A DNA stretch of 53,736 nucleotides from Terriglobales bacterium (GTDB lineage Bacteria; Acidobacteriota; Terriglobia; Terriglobales; Acidobacteriaceae): contig DATKKJ010000021.1 in NCBI GenBank assembly GCA_035543055.1, positions 1 to 53,736 on the forward strand, given 5' to 3'. Within the stretch, counting starts at the first letter, position 1; every line of letters begins with the position of its first letter. The notes below the pieces were generated by a model, which was given only the letters and a program-made list of their open reading frames with translations, did not search any database and was not told the origin of the DNA. Below are positions 7,460-16,192 of the stretch, in pieces. Both the position numbers and the translations under genes were made by a program.

Positions 7460-8047
7460 ATGGCAAAAGGGAACGGAAAACCGGACCTGGATCTGGAGCA
7501 CGAGCTGCCTCCAGCTGAGAACGAAGACGAAACTGCGCCGAAAGCAGGCGCGTCCCAGGCGCAACCTCCGGCCGCTGAGGCCGGCCCGCAGGACGAGCTG
7601 CGCCAGTTGAAGGTCGAGCGTGACATGCTGTACGACCGCCTGGCACGGCTGCAGGCCGACTTCGAGAACCAGCGCAAGCGCCTGGCCAAGGAGCAGGCCG
7701 ATTACAAGGAGTACGCTCTGGCGGACGCGATCAAGGAGCTGTTGCCCATCGTGGACAGCTTCGATCGGGCGATCAAGCACGAAGGCGGCGAAGACAAAGA
7801 CTTTCGCTCCGGCGTCGAGCTCATCAACCGCCAGTTGCACGATGCCCTGGCCAAGCTCGGGGTGCGGCCCATCCCGGCGCAAGGCGAGCCGTTCGACCCC
7901 CACCTCCACCAGGCGGTCCAGATCGTGGACACCGACGAGGTGCCGGACCACCACGTCCTGGAAGAGCTGCAACGGGGATACAAACTGAAGGACCGGTTGC
8001 TGCGCCCGGCCATGGTCCGGGTCGCGCGCAACCCGAAGAAGCCATAA
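7460..8047 (+). CDS. grpE: GrpE nucleotide-exchange factor
   Basis: 195-aa GrpE. A charged, disordered N-terminus leads into the long dimerising helix (ERDMLYDRLARLQADFENQRKRLAKEQAD). The beta-wing follows with LGVRPIPAQGEPFDPHLHQAVQIVDTDEVPDHHVLEELQRGYKLKDRLLRPAMVRVA. GrpE releases ADP from DnaK. The gene begins 12 nt after hrcA and its TAA is in the same frame as the following dnaJ. Confidence 0.96.
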   Translation: MAKGNGKPDLDLEHELPPAENEDETAPKAGASQAQPPAAEAGPQDELRQLKVERDMLYDRLARLQADFENQRKRLAKEQADYKEYALADAIKELLPIVDSFDRAIKHEGGEDKDFRSGVELINRQLHDALAKLGVRPIPAQGEPFDPHLHQAVQIVDTDEVPDHHVLEELQRGYKLKDRLLRPAMVRVARNPKKP

Positions 8048-8056
8048 GGCGGACAT

Positions 8057-9187
8057 CTGGCCACGCAAGCAAAACGCGACTATTACGAGGTCCTGGGTGT
8101 AGGCCGCAGTGCGGGCGACCAGGAGATCAAGAGCGCTTACCGCAAGCTCGCCATGCAGTATCACCCAGACCGCAACCCGGGAAACCCGGAGGCGGAGGAA
8201 CGCTTCAAGGAGTGCAGCGAAGCCTATGCCGTGCTCTCCGACGCCAACAAGCGCGCCCAGTACGACCAGTTCGGTCATGCCGGGGTGAATGGCGGCGCGG
8301 TGCAGTTCGATCCATCGATCTTCAACGACATCCTGAGCGACCTGTTCGGGGGGTCGGACTTCTTTGGGTTCGGCGATCTGTTCGGCGGCGGAGGCCGCCG
8401 CCGCAGCCGTGCCCAGCGCGGCGCCGACCTGCGGGAGGACATCACCCTCGAATTCGAAGAGGCGGTGTTCGGGGTCAAGAAGGAGATCACCTACCGCCGC
8501 CACGAGATCTGCGAGCAATGCCACGGTTCGGGCGCGGCGCCCGGAAAGGCCCCGACCACCTGCCAGCAGTGCGGCGGGCGCGGCCAGGTCCGCTACCAGC
8601 AGGGGTTCTTCAGCGTGTCGCGTACCTGCCCGGCCTGCGGCGGCGTGGGCAGCGTGATCACCGATCCCTGCAAGAGCTGCAAGGGGCAGGGGCGGGTCCA
8701 GAAGCAGCGCACGAAGGAGATCGAGATTCCCGCCGGTGTCGAGGACGGCATGCGCGTCCGGCTGGCCGATGCCGGAGAGGCCGGCACGCACGGCGGCCCG
8801 CAGGGCGACCTCTATGTTGTCCTGCACGTGAAGGAGCACCCATTCTTCGCCCGCGAGGGCAACGACCTGCATTGCGTGCTGCCGATCTCCTACCCCCAGG
8901 CCGCCCTAGGGACGGAGCTGAAGGTGCCCACCCTGGACGGCGAGCACGCGCTGAAGGTGCCGGACGGCACCCAGAGCGGCACCGTCTTTCGGTTGAAAGG
9001 GAAGGGCGTCCCGCTGCTGAACGGCCGCGGAAAAGGCGACCTGTTCGTCGAAGTCCGAGTGCAGACCCCGAGCAAGCTCAGCAAGCGCGAGAAGGAGCTC
9101 CTGCAAGAGCTCGATTCCTTGCGCCGGGTGGATAACAAACCGGAACAACGGACGCTCTTCAGCAAAGTGAAGGACATCTTTCAGTAG
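8057..9187 (+). CDS. dnaJ: Chaperone DnaJ (apparent CTG start)
   Basis: 376-aa Hsp40. The J domain has HPD at 36-38. It is followed by a G/F-rich stretch, four CxxCxGxG zinc repeats (C152/C155, C169/C172, C191/C194, C205/C208) and the C-terminal substrate-binding domains. The J domain demands a start near 8057, where the codon is CTG. The only in-frame codons between the grpE TAA and this point are GGC, GGA and CAT, so no ATG, GTG or TTG is available. AAGGCGG (8046-8052) is a fair Shine-Dalgarno at correct spacing. The first in-frame ATG (8153) would delete half of the J domain. Either non-AUG initiation or a base error is possible. Confidence 0.93.
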   Translation: MATQAKRDYYEVLGVGRSAGDQEIKSAYRKLAMQYHPDRNPGNPEAEERFKECSEAYAVLSDANKRAQYDQFGHAGVNGGAVQFDPSIFNDILSDLFGGSDFFGFGDLFGGGGRRRSRAQRGADLREDITLEFEEAVFGVKKEITYRRHEICEQCHGSGAAPGKAPTTCQQCGGRGQVRYQQGFFSVSRTCPACGGVGSVITDPCKSCKGQGRVQKQRTKEIEIPAGVEDGMRVRLADAGEAGTHGGPQGDLYVVLHVKEHPFFAREGNDLHCVLPISYPQAALGTELKVPTLDGEHALKVPDGTQSGTVFRLKGKGVPLLNGRGKGDLFVEVRVQTPSKLSKREKELLQELDSLRRVDNKPEQRTLFSKVKDIFQ

Positions 9188-9188
9188 C

Positions 9189-9209
9189 GTCGTCGGTCGT
9201 CGGCCGTCA
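9189..9209. repeat. Heptanucleotide array (GTCGTCG)
   Basis: GTCGTCG, GTCGTCG and GCCGTCA immediately follow the dnaJ stop. Period 7. Confidence 0.7.
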
Positions 9210-9240
9210 GAGTCCTGTAGCGTTCCTCCTTAGCCCTCAT

Positions 9241-9268
9241 GACCAACGACCGAGGACCGAGGACTGAC
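9241..9268. repeat. Heptanucleotide array (GACCGAG)
   Basis: GACCAAC, GACCGAG, GACCGAG and GACTGAC end 10 nt before the rsmE start. This is the second of two arrays in one 91-bp gap. Confidence 0.75.
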
Positions 9269-9278
9269 AACTCTTCTC

Positions 9279-9995
9279 ATGACCCGCCGCCGATGGATCG
9301 CGGACGAAGTCTCCGGCGACCGCGCCACGCTGTTGGGCGAACACGCCGAGCATCTGGCGCGCGTGCTGCGCGCCCGGGTGGGCCAGGAGTTCGACATCGC
9401 GGGGGGCGGGCGCGTGCGCCGCGGGCGGATCATCAGCATCAGCCCTGAGCGCGTTGACTTCGAGCTGGCGGAAGACGTCCCTGCTTCTGATCTGCCAAAG
9501 ATCCATCTTGTGCTCGCCATCTTCAAGTTCGACCGCTTCGAATGGGCCATCGAGAAGGCGACCGAGCTGGGGGTGGCGCGGGTCACGCCTGTGATCGCCC
9601 GCAGGACCGACGCCCATCTGGCGGCGTCGGCCGGCAAGCGAGTGGAGCGCTGGAAGCGCATCGCCCGCGAAGCGGCGGAGCAGTCGCGCCGGGCGTTGCC
9701 GCCGGAAGTGGCTGATCCCGTGAAGCTGGCGAGTGTCCTGAGCGTCGCCGGCGGCACGCGCATCGTCCTGGCCGAGTCCGAGACGGGCGTCACGCTCAAG
9801 CAGGCGCTTGCTTCGACGACCGAGCCTGTGACATTGGCCATCGGCCCGGAAGGTGGCTGGACCGACGACGAATCGAAGCGATTCGTTGAGCACGGATGGG
9901 TCGCCGCCTCGCTGGGCACGACCATCCTGCGGGCCGAGACGGCCGCCATCGCGGCGCTCGCTGTCGCCCTGGCGGAACTCATGGCGGGCGACTAG
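9279..9995 (+). CDS. rsmE: 16S rRNA m3U1498 methyltransferase RsmE
   Basis: 238-aa SPOUT-class methyltransferase. The N-terminal PUA-like part is RWIADEVSGDRATLLGEHAEHLARVLR. The trefoil-knot SAM site has KATELGVARVTPVIARRT, IGPEGGWTDDE and LGTTILRAETAAIAAL, all standard RsmE motifs. It methylates N3 of U1498 in 16S rRNA in the assembled 30S subunit. A divergent-unit heptamer array fills its upstream region. Confidence 0.95.
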   Translation: MTRRRWIADEVSGDRATLLGEHAEHLARVLRARVGQEFDIAGGGRVRRGRIISISPERVDFELAEDVPASDLPKIHLVLAIFKFDRFEWAIEKATELGVARVTPVIARRTDAHLAASAGKRVERWKRIAREAAEQSRRALPPEVADPVKLASVLSVAGGTRIVLAESETGVTLKQALASTTEPVTLAIGPEGGWTDDESKRFVEHGWVAASLGTTILRAETAAIAALAVALAELMAGD

Positions 9996-10083
9996 AGCCT
10001 TTTTCCACATTCCGGTTGTTTTCCTCATTGCTGTGGGGGCCTGAGTCTCACATAATGGCCTGCTCCCAGGCGTTCCGCGCGCA

Positions 10084-13065
10084 GTGTCCGTATCCCGCAA
10101 AAACGTCGAGCTCAACGACGCACAGCGACGAGCTGTGGAGCACGTGCACGGCCCCATGCTGGTGGTGGCCGGTGCGGGTACCGGCAAGACGACCGTGCTC
10201 ACCGAGCGCATCGCGCGCCTTATCGCGCAGCGGCACGCCCGTGCCGATGAGATCCTGGCGGTCACATACGGGGACGAGGCGGCTCGGGAGATGCGCGAGC
10301 GCGTAGCCGCCAAACTCGGCATCGATTCCGCCGACCTCCAGGCCCACACCTTCCATGGCTACTGCTTCGGGTTGCTGAAGCGTGCGCGCAAGGAATTCGA
10401 AGTCCTCGACGAGCAGGACCTCTGGATCTACCTGCGGCGTCGCGTTTCGGAACTCGGCCTGAAGCATTTCATCAAGGCGGCGAATGTCGGAGAGTTCCTC
10501 GGCGACCTGCTGCAGTTCTTCAGCCGCTGCCACGACGAGCTGAAGACGACGGAAGATTTTCGCCGCTACATCGAATCGGCGATCGCAGAGAACCGCCCGC
10601 TGCCGCGGGTGGTGCGTTCGAAGGTCCTGGAGCAGACGCCACGCGAGGAGATGATCGCCCGCTGCCGCGAGATCGCGAGCGTGTACGAAAAGGTGGAGCG
10701 CATGCTGGCGGCCGACAATTTCGGCACCTTCGACCACATGATCACCGGCGCGGTCCGATTGCTGCGCAGCGATCCGCAGCGCCTGCAAGAGGAGCGGGCG
10801 CGCGCCCGCTTCATCCTGATCGACGAATTCCAGGACGCCAACCTGGCGCAGATCGAGCTGGTACACCTGCTGGGAGGCGAAAGCGCCAACGTGTTCGCGG
10901 TGGGAGATCCCGATCAGGCCATCTACCGCTTCCGCGGCGCTACCGCCGGGGCGTTCGAGCAGTTCCTGGCGCGCTTTTCCGCAACCAAGGGCGTGACCCT
11001 GGAAGAGAACCAGCGCTCCACCTCCGGGATCCTCCGTGGCGCTTTCACCGTGATCTCGAAGAACCCGAAGATCACGCGCCCGGGTGGAGCCATCGCCGCC
11101 GAGTTCGAACGGCATCCGCTCCGCTCGGCCCGCGAGGAGCGCGCTCGCGACGACGGTGAGCCGATCCTTCCCGAGACCATTCACGTCGTGTACGCGCCGC
11201 CGCAGGCGCAGGAGCGCGGGCGGAACATCGAGACCTCGCAGGTGCAGGCGGCGGAAGTGGCTTCGTGCATCGCCGACCTCCACGATGCCAGCGGCGCGCC
11301 TTGGTCTGATTTCGCGGTGCTGTACCGCATCAACACCCACCGCGACGACCTGGCGGAGGAACTGGCCGCTCGCGACATCCCGTTCATCGTGCGCAGCTTG
11401 GACGTGTTGGATGTTCCGCAGGTGCGCGACCTGCTCGCCATCCTGCGCGCCGCGGTGAACCCGGGCGACAGCATCAGCGTGCTGCGCGTGTCGGCACTGT
11501 CGCAGTTCCGCATCGACCCTTACGAGCTGCGGCGCTGTCTTCTCGCTACCGGACGGGATGGCTCGATGACCGAGGTCTTGCGCAGCGTCCCCGGCGGTGT
11601 GGAAGTCCTGGCTGCGCTCGACCAGGCGCGCACCACCGCAGCAGCGAAGAAATGGAAGCTGCTGGACGCGCTCTCGCCGCTGATCCGCCAGTTCCGGTTG
11701 CGGAAGACATCGCAGGCCATGTCGGCGCTGATGCAATTCGCCCACAAGTGGACCGAGAAGCCGATCACCAAAGAGCCGACGATCGCCGGCTTCATCCAAT
11801 ACCTGGATTACTTCGTCGAGGCGCGCGGATCGGTACCGCTGCCGATGTCCGAGGGAGAGAATGCGGTGCAATTGATGACCGCGCACACCGCCAAGGGTCT
11901 GGAGTTCCGCAATGTGTTCATCATCCGCGCGAACTCCGGCTCGTTCCCACTCAATCACCGCGAGCCGCTGTTCGAATTTCCCGCAGGGCTCCGGGACGTG
12001 CGGGTGAGCGGCGACGCCGACCCTAAGCAGTTGCACAACGAGGAGGAGCGGCGCCTTTTCTACGTGGCCATGACGCGCGCCCAGGACAACCTGACCATCT
12101 GTGCCCGGCCGACCTCGAAGGGGGAGCCGCCCGGCGTCTTCGTCCGCGAGTTGATGTCGGACCGTTCGATCAAAGATGTGCTGGTCACCCGGCAGGCGCG
12201 CCCCTATCGGCTCACTCTGGCGGCCGGTGCGGCGGCGGTGGCGGCCTCGTCGGCAGCTTCGTGGATGCAGCTGGAACCGCGTCCCGAGCTGTTGCAGGAA
12301 GCGTTGAGCGCGTCGGCCATCGAGACTTACAACACCTGTCCGCTGAAGTTCAAGATCCAGCGCGACTGGCGACTGCCGGAGGAACCGGTCGCCACCATGC
12401 AGTTCGGCTCGGTGATGCACAGCGTCCTGCGCAACCATTACGAGGCGCAACGTACCGGACGCCCACAAAGCGACGACGAGGTCATTGCAGTGTTTTGTAC
12501 GCTGCTCGAGCAGGCGAAGATCGCGGACCGGGATCAGCGCGAGCTTTACGAGATGCAGGGTATCCGCGAACTGCGCGAGTTCCTGGCGTTGCGGCGCGCA
12601 GAGCCGGCGGTGGACGTCCTGGCGACGGAGAAGTCGTTCCAGATCGAGCTCGGCGGGGCAAAAGTCGTCGGCCGAATGGACCGCATCGACCGGCTTGCCG
12701 GCGGCCGCGTCGCCATCATCGACTACAAGAGTGGGCGACCGAAGGACCAGGAGGCCGCCGATGAAAGCCTTCAGCTATCGATCTACGCGATCGCGGCGGA
12801 GCGTGGCCTGAAACTTGCTCCGGAACGGCTGGTGCTCTACAACCTGGAGACCAATCAGGCGGTGGAGACGCGGCGCACAGAGGCCGAACTGCTGAAAGCG
12901 GAGCAAAGGGTCCGCGAAGTCGCCGGGCGTATCGCCGCTGGAGACTTTGCGCCGGATCCCAAGGTGCACGTCTGCAAGCGCTGCACCTACCGCGAGGTTT
13001 GTCCGGCCACCGAGGAGCGGCTGTTCGAGCTCCAGGAACTTGCCAAGCCCGCAGGAGTGAACTGA
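10084..13065 (+). CDS. UvrD/PcrA-like helicase fused to a RecB-family PD-(D/E)XK nuclease
   Basis: 993-aa two-module protein. The SF1A helicase has Walker A GAGTGKTT (about 30-37), DEFQD (about 248), GDPDQAIYRFRGA, EENQRST, MTAHTAKGLEFRNVF and ERRLFYVAMTRAQ. From about 740 there is a RecB/AddB-type nuclease: GRMDRID (about 862) and IIDYKSG (about 880) provide metal-binding residues. Cysteines in TCPLKFK (about 750) and CKRCTYREVC (about 963) match the Fe-S pattern of AddB/Cas4-type nucleases. It probably processes DNA ends during recombination. The start is GTG; the stop overlaps the rmuC start by 1 nt. Confidence 0.9.
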   Translation: MSVSRKNVELNDAQRRAVEHVHGPMLVVAGAGTGKTTVLTERIARLIAQRHARADEILAVTYGDEAAREMRERVAAKLGIDSADLQAHTFHGYCFGLLKRARKEFEVLDEQDLWIYLRRRVSELGLKHFIKAANVGEFLGDLLQFFSRCHDELKTTEDFRRYIESAIAENRPLPRVVRSKVLEQTPREEMIARCREIASVYEKVERMLAADNFGTFDHMITGAVRLLRSDPQRLQEERARARFILIDEFQDANLAQIELVHLLGGESANVFAVGDPDQAIYRFRGATAGAFEQFLARFSATKGVTLEENQRSTSGILRGAFTVISKNPKITRPGGAIAAEFERHPLRSAREERARDDGEPILPETIHVVYAPPQAQERGRNIETSQVQAAEVASCIADLHDASGAPWSDFAVLYRINTHRDDLAEELAARDIPFIVRSLDVLDVPQVRDLLAILRAAVNPGDSISVLRVSALSQFRIDPYELRRCLLATGRDGSMTEVLRSVPGGVEVLAALDQARTTAAAKKWKLLDALSPLIRQFRLRKTSQAMSALMQFAHKWTEKPITKEPTIAGFIQYLDYFVEARGSVPLPMSEGENAVQLMTAHTAKGLEFRNVFIIRANSGSFPLNHREPLFEFPAGLRDVRVSGDADPKQLHNEEERRLFYVAMTRAQDNLTICARPTSKGEPPGVFVRELMSDRSIKDVLVTRQARPYRLTLAAGAAAVAASSAASWMQLEPRPELLQEALSASAIETYNTCPLKFKIQRDWRLPEEPVATMQFGSVMHSVLRNHYEAQRTGRPQSDDEVIAVFCTLLEQAKIADRDQRELYEMQGIRELREFLALRRAEPAVDVLATEKSFQIELGGAKVVGRMDRIDRLAGGRVAIIDYKSGRPKDQEAADESLQLSIYAIAAERGLKLAPERLVLYNLETNQAVETRRTEAELLKAEQRVREVAGRIAAGDFAPDPKVHVCKRCTYREVCPATEERLFELQELAKPAGVN

Positions 13066-14189
13066 TGCTCGACATCGTGCTGGCCGTGGTCGCGATCGTC
13101 GTTGCCGGGGCCGCGCTCTACATGGCGTCGCGCCGGCCGCCCGCCGACGACCAGACGCTGCAGGCGGTCCGCAACGACCTCAGCCTGCTGCGCGAGACCA
13201 CCGACCGCTCCATCAAGCAGATCACCGACGTCTTCGCGCAGCAGTTGCAGGGGATCGGCTCCAACGTGCAGACCGCGCTGGCGGCCGTAAACTCAGATGT
13301 CTCGCGCTCGATGTCCGACACCACCAGGGCGGTGAACGACCGCATCGCCAATGTGCAGGCCACCTTCGGCGCGCTGCAGAAGCAGGTCGGCGAGATGACC
13401 GAGCAGGCCCGCAGCCTGGCCGAGATCTCGAAGTCGATCTCATCACTCGAACACATCCTGAGCGCGCCGAAACTACGCGGCGGCTTCGGCGAGGCCCAGC
13501 TCGAGAACCTGCTCGCCATGGTCTTCCCCCGCGAGCACTTCGAGGTGCAGTACCGCTTCGAGGGAGCCGGAGAGGTCGCCGACGCCGTGATCAGGTTCCC
13601 CCAGGGCATGGTCGCCATCGATTCCAAGTTCCCGCTGGAGAATTTCCGGCGCATGGCAGAAGCGAACAACGACGGCGATCGGAAGAGCGCACGCCGTGAG
13701 TTCCTGAAGGACACCAAGAAGCGGATCGACGAGATCGCGACCAAGTACATCCGCCCCGCCGACGGCACGCTGCCCTTCGCGCTCATGTACGTGCCGGCGG
13801 AGAACGTCTATTACGAAGCGATCATTCGCGACGAGGAAGGCAACGATCTTTACAACTACTGCACGCAGAAACGGGTGATGCCGGTGTCGCCCAATTCCTT
13901 GTACGCGTACCTGCAGACCATTGTCGTCGGGATGAAGAGCCTGTCGGTGAGCCAGCGCGCGGAAACCATCCTGCACGAGATCGAGTCGCTGCACCTCGAG
14001 CTCGTCAAGTTCACCCGGACGTACGGAGTCCTGGGCACGCATCTGAGGAATGCAGAAAAGAGCTACGACGACAGCCAGCGCGCGCTCGACAAGGTACAGG
14101 ACCGACTCGATCGCCTGGCCGGAGCCGGCGCCGAACAGCCGGAGCTGCCGCTGGAAGGGAAGCACGCGCTCGGCGCGGGCGGGAATTGA
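13065..14189 (+). CDS. rmuC: RmuC-family DNA recombination protein
   Basis: 374-aa RmuC. An N-terminal membrane anchor (MLDIVLAVVAIVVAGAALYMA) is followed by a long coiled coil (about 30-130). The PD-(D/E)XK-like RmuC domain contains LRGGFGEAQLENLLAMVFPREHFEVQYRF and VAIDSKFPLENFRRM. RmuC limits inversions and rearrangement at repeats in E. coli. Translation is coupled to the helicase-nuclease through the TGATG overlap, so the two probably act together in DNA repair. In a genome with so many short repeats such a function may matter. Confidence 0.93.
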   Translation: MLDIVLAVVAIVVAGAALYMASRRPPADDQTLQAVRNDLSLLRETTDRSIKQITDVFAQQLQGIGSNVQTALAAVNSDVSRSMSDTTRAVNDRIANVQATFGALQKQVGEMTEQARSLAEISKSISSLEHILSAPKLRGGFGEAQLENLLAMVFPREHFEVQYRFEGAGEVADAVIRFPQGMVAIDSKFPLENFRRMAEANNDGDRKSARREFLKDTKKRIDEIATKYIRPADGTLPFALMYVPAENVYYEAIIRDEEGNDLYNYCTQKRVMPVSPNSLYAYLQTIVVGMKSLSVSQRAETILHEIESLHLELVKFTRTYGVLGTHLRNAEKSYDDSQRALDKVQDRLDRLAGAGAEQPELPLEGKHALGAGGN

Positions 14190-14192
14190 GCG

Positions 14193-14223
14193 CAAAAACT
14201 CTGGGGACGCTCGTCGCGTCCCC
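14193..14223 (-). terminator. Rho-independent terminator of the micro-ORF transcript (possibly bidirectional)
   Basis: Minus-strand hairpin GGGGACGC-GACGA-GCGTCCCC followed by AGAGTTTTT. On the plus strand the same stem lies just after the rmuC stop with a weaker tail (AACTTTG), so it may end both transcripts. Confidence 0.75.
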
Positions 14224-14246
14224 AACTTTGCCTTTCGGCAACTAGC

Positions 14247-14288
14247 TTAGTGTTTCTTCTTCTTTGCTTTCTTTTTCTTCGTTGCCAT
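14247..14288 (-). CDS. 13-aa lysine-rich micropeptide
   Basis: Tiny ORF MATKKKKAKKKKH (9 of 13 residues are Lys). The ATG at 14288 is preceded by GGAAGGGAGAATAGGAACC, which offers two Shine-Dalgarno-like sequences. It has its own near-consensus promoter and an intrinsic terminator, giving a predicted transcript of about 150 nt. Poly-Lys peptides bind nucleic acid or ribosomes in general, but no function is known here. Alternatively the transcript is a small RNA and the ORF is incidental, or the peptide is an attenuator-type leader without a downstream gene. The isolated transcription unit is what supports it. Confidence 0.6.
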   Translation of the reverse strand: MATKKKKAKKKKH

Positions 14289-14351
14289 GGTTCCTATTCT
14301 CCCTTCCATTCTTCATGGATGTGCAACCTGACTACTGTTGCGACTGATGAA

Positions 14352-14380
14352 TGTATAGAGTCAATGAATTTTGATGTCAA
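14352..14380 (-). promoter_or_regulatory. Strong sigma70-type promoter for the micropeptide
   Basis: On the minus strand TTGACA (14380-14375), a 17-bp spacer and TATACA (14357-14352). The -35 is perfect and the -10 matches 5 of 6. It is AT-rich against a GC-rich background. Predicted +1 is near 14345, giving a leader of about 57 nt. Confidence 0.8.
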
Positions 14381-14479
14381 GCGAAAAATCGAATCAAGGT
14401 AGTTACTTCAAGGAACGCACTTCGCGTGCTTCACGATGTTCCGACGAAGAAATTCTTCCGCGCGCGTCGTGCTCGATCG

Positions 14480-16165
14480 CTAGCGCGCAGACCCCATCTC
14501 CAGGATGGCTCGCTTCAATCGCTCGTGACTTTGCAGCCCGCGCAGATATGCGGTCTCCTCATCCGCGGCTTTCGAGCGGATGATATTCGCCAGCGATATC
14601 TTCTCGTCCTCGCTCCAGCGAGCGATGTCGGGGACCAGCGACAGCGCCGCCGTCCAATCGTCGAGCGCTTTCCGTTCGAGTTCGGTCCAGCCCGCGACGT
14701 TGACGCCGAGCGTGCGCGAAAGGTCTTTGCGCGTCTCGCGGCGCATCGCTTCCGGATCGCCGCCGAACCTCTTCGCCATGTGCCGCTGCACGGCGATCCC
14801 GAGCGACCGAGTGGAGAAGCGGTCCCACAAGCCGCGCACGGTCCCGCGCATCTCGTAGAACACGTGCCCGGCGGCGAGCTTTCGCAGCGTCCTCGCTGAT
14901 GTGCGGTGGCTGGGATCGGCTGCGATCTTGCGCTCCTCACGTTGCGCGAGCGCGAGCAAGGCAGGGCGTCCGGGCCGGAAGCCCAGTTTGCGATAGAACC
15001 AGAACGCGCCCGACTTGATCGCCTCCTCGTTGCCGGCGCCGAGCTGGTACGGATAGACCGAGAAGCAGGTGTATCCATACAACTGGCGGAACAGGTGGAG
15101 GATCTTGGAGTAGATCCAGGCGCTCTCGCCGTCGCGGTAGGCGTAAAAGGTGTTGAAGCCGATCTCCACCCATTCGAACAGCCCGATGTCCTCGATGTAG
15201 CCGATGGGAACGCCGTTCTTCACTGTCAGTCCGGCGTGGTAGGCGCGCAACGGCAGGCGCCGGCCAGGCGGCAGCCCCCAGAGGAAGATGCTGATGCCGC
15301 GGCCGGGCCGCGCCTCGACCACCTGGGTAGGATCGCCGCGCGTGGTGCCCCACAGCTCGCGGTAGCGGATGGTGACCGCGGTCTGCTCCATGTCCAGAAC
15401 CTTCTCGCCTTCGGCGCGGGAGAGCCGGCGGACGGGAATGTCCGGTGAAGCGAGCTCCTCCTCGATCGACACCTGGCGGCGTTGGATGAATCCGGCGCGA
15501 TGGAAGAAATGCCTCTTCACCGGCCAGCGAAAATTGGTCCGCGAGGCCGGCGCATCACCCAAATCCCAGTTCAGCGTGACGCCCAGCGCGTCGTAGATCT
15601 CGGTCTTGTGGGCGATGGGGAGCTGCAATCGCTCGAAGCGCTCCATCAGCCAGGGAAAATCGTTCCCTCGATTGGCGGAATGTAGCCATTCCAAATACGG
15701 GACATCGGCTTCGACCAGCGAATCGTCTTCGAGAAGGGGGAGAAAGCGCGGCAGGGTCGCCGCCATGCGCGACGACTGCTCCTCTGTGTCCCACTCGGCC
15801 GTGACTTGCTCGCCGTACTTCCTCCAGAGCCAGCGCGCGACTTCATAGGTGAATGTGTCGGAGAGAACGGTACCAGCGATGCCCGAGACATCCTCCGGGT
15901 CGAAGGTTGTCATGTCGGCGCCTGACTGGCGCAGCCGCTGGACGCGGTCACCGATCGTCGCCAGGAGTTCGTCACTCAACGACAGAACGCGCGCGCTCGG
16001 CGGGAACGCGCGCAGGAACAGGAGCACATCGTGGACCCTGATGAGGGTTGCGGGATCGTCGAGCCGTGCGCGGCGTAGGGAACGCAGCAGCGGCTCGAAC
16101 GCGACCCGCTCGCCGCGGACGTAGCGGCTGCGTGCCTGTTCCAGGCGGGCCAGCATCGTTGCCAT
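14480..16165 (-). CDS. 561-aa conserved hypothetical protein with acyltransferase-like C-terminal region
   Basis: Large soluble protein without an obvious named domain. The N-terminal half is helical. The second half contains RAYHAGLTVKNGVPIGYIED, a run of aromatic strands, QLGAGNEEAIKSGAFWFYRK and then KLGFRPGRP. The order of a glycine-rich acyl-CoA-loop-like QLGAGNEEA and a terminal FYRKLGF resembles GNAT acetyltransferases, which is my inference. It is the third gene of an ACP-ketosynthase operon on the minus strand, 27 nt after the ketosynthase stop. It could transfer or release an acyl chain from the carrier protein. Confidence 0.6.
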   Translation of the reverse strand: MATMLARLEQARSRYVRGERVAFEPLLRSLRRARLDDPATLIRVHDVLLFLRAFPPSARVLSLSDELLATIGDRVQRLRQSGADMTTFDPEDVSGIAGTVLSDTFTYEVARWLWRKYGEQVTAEWDTEEQSSRMAATLPRFLPLLEDDSLVEADVPYLEWLHSANRGNDFPWLMERFERLQLPIAHKTEIYDALGVTLNWDLGDAPASRTNFRWPVKRHFFHRAGFIQRRQVSIEEELASPDIPVRRLSRAEGEKVLDMEQTAVTIRYRELWGTTRGDPTQVVEARPGRGISIFLWGLPPGRRLPLRAYHAGLTVKNGVPIGYIEDIGLFEWVEIGFNTFYAYRDGESAWIYSKILHLFRQLYGYTCFSVYPYQLGAGNEEAIKSGAFWFYRKLGFRPGRPALLALAQREERKIAADPSHRTSARTLRKLAAGHVFYEMRGTVRGLWDRFSTRSLGIAVQRHMAKRFGGDPEAMRRETRKDLSRTLGVNVAGWTELERKALDDWTAALSLVPDIARWSEDEKISLANIIRSKAADEETAYLRGLQSHERLKRAILEMGSAR

Positions 16166-16192
16166 AGTGTCTCGGATGTTCGCGCAAGTGTA

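Noticed and set aside
6872-8872. 666-codon minus-strand ORF
   Set aside because: Antisense to hrcA, grpE and dnaJ, which have unmistakable motifs.
10048-12468. 806-codon minus-strand ORF
   Set aside because: Antisense to the helicase-nuclease gene with complete motif sets.
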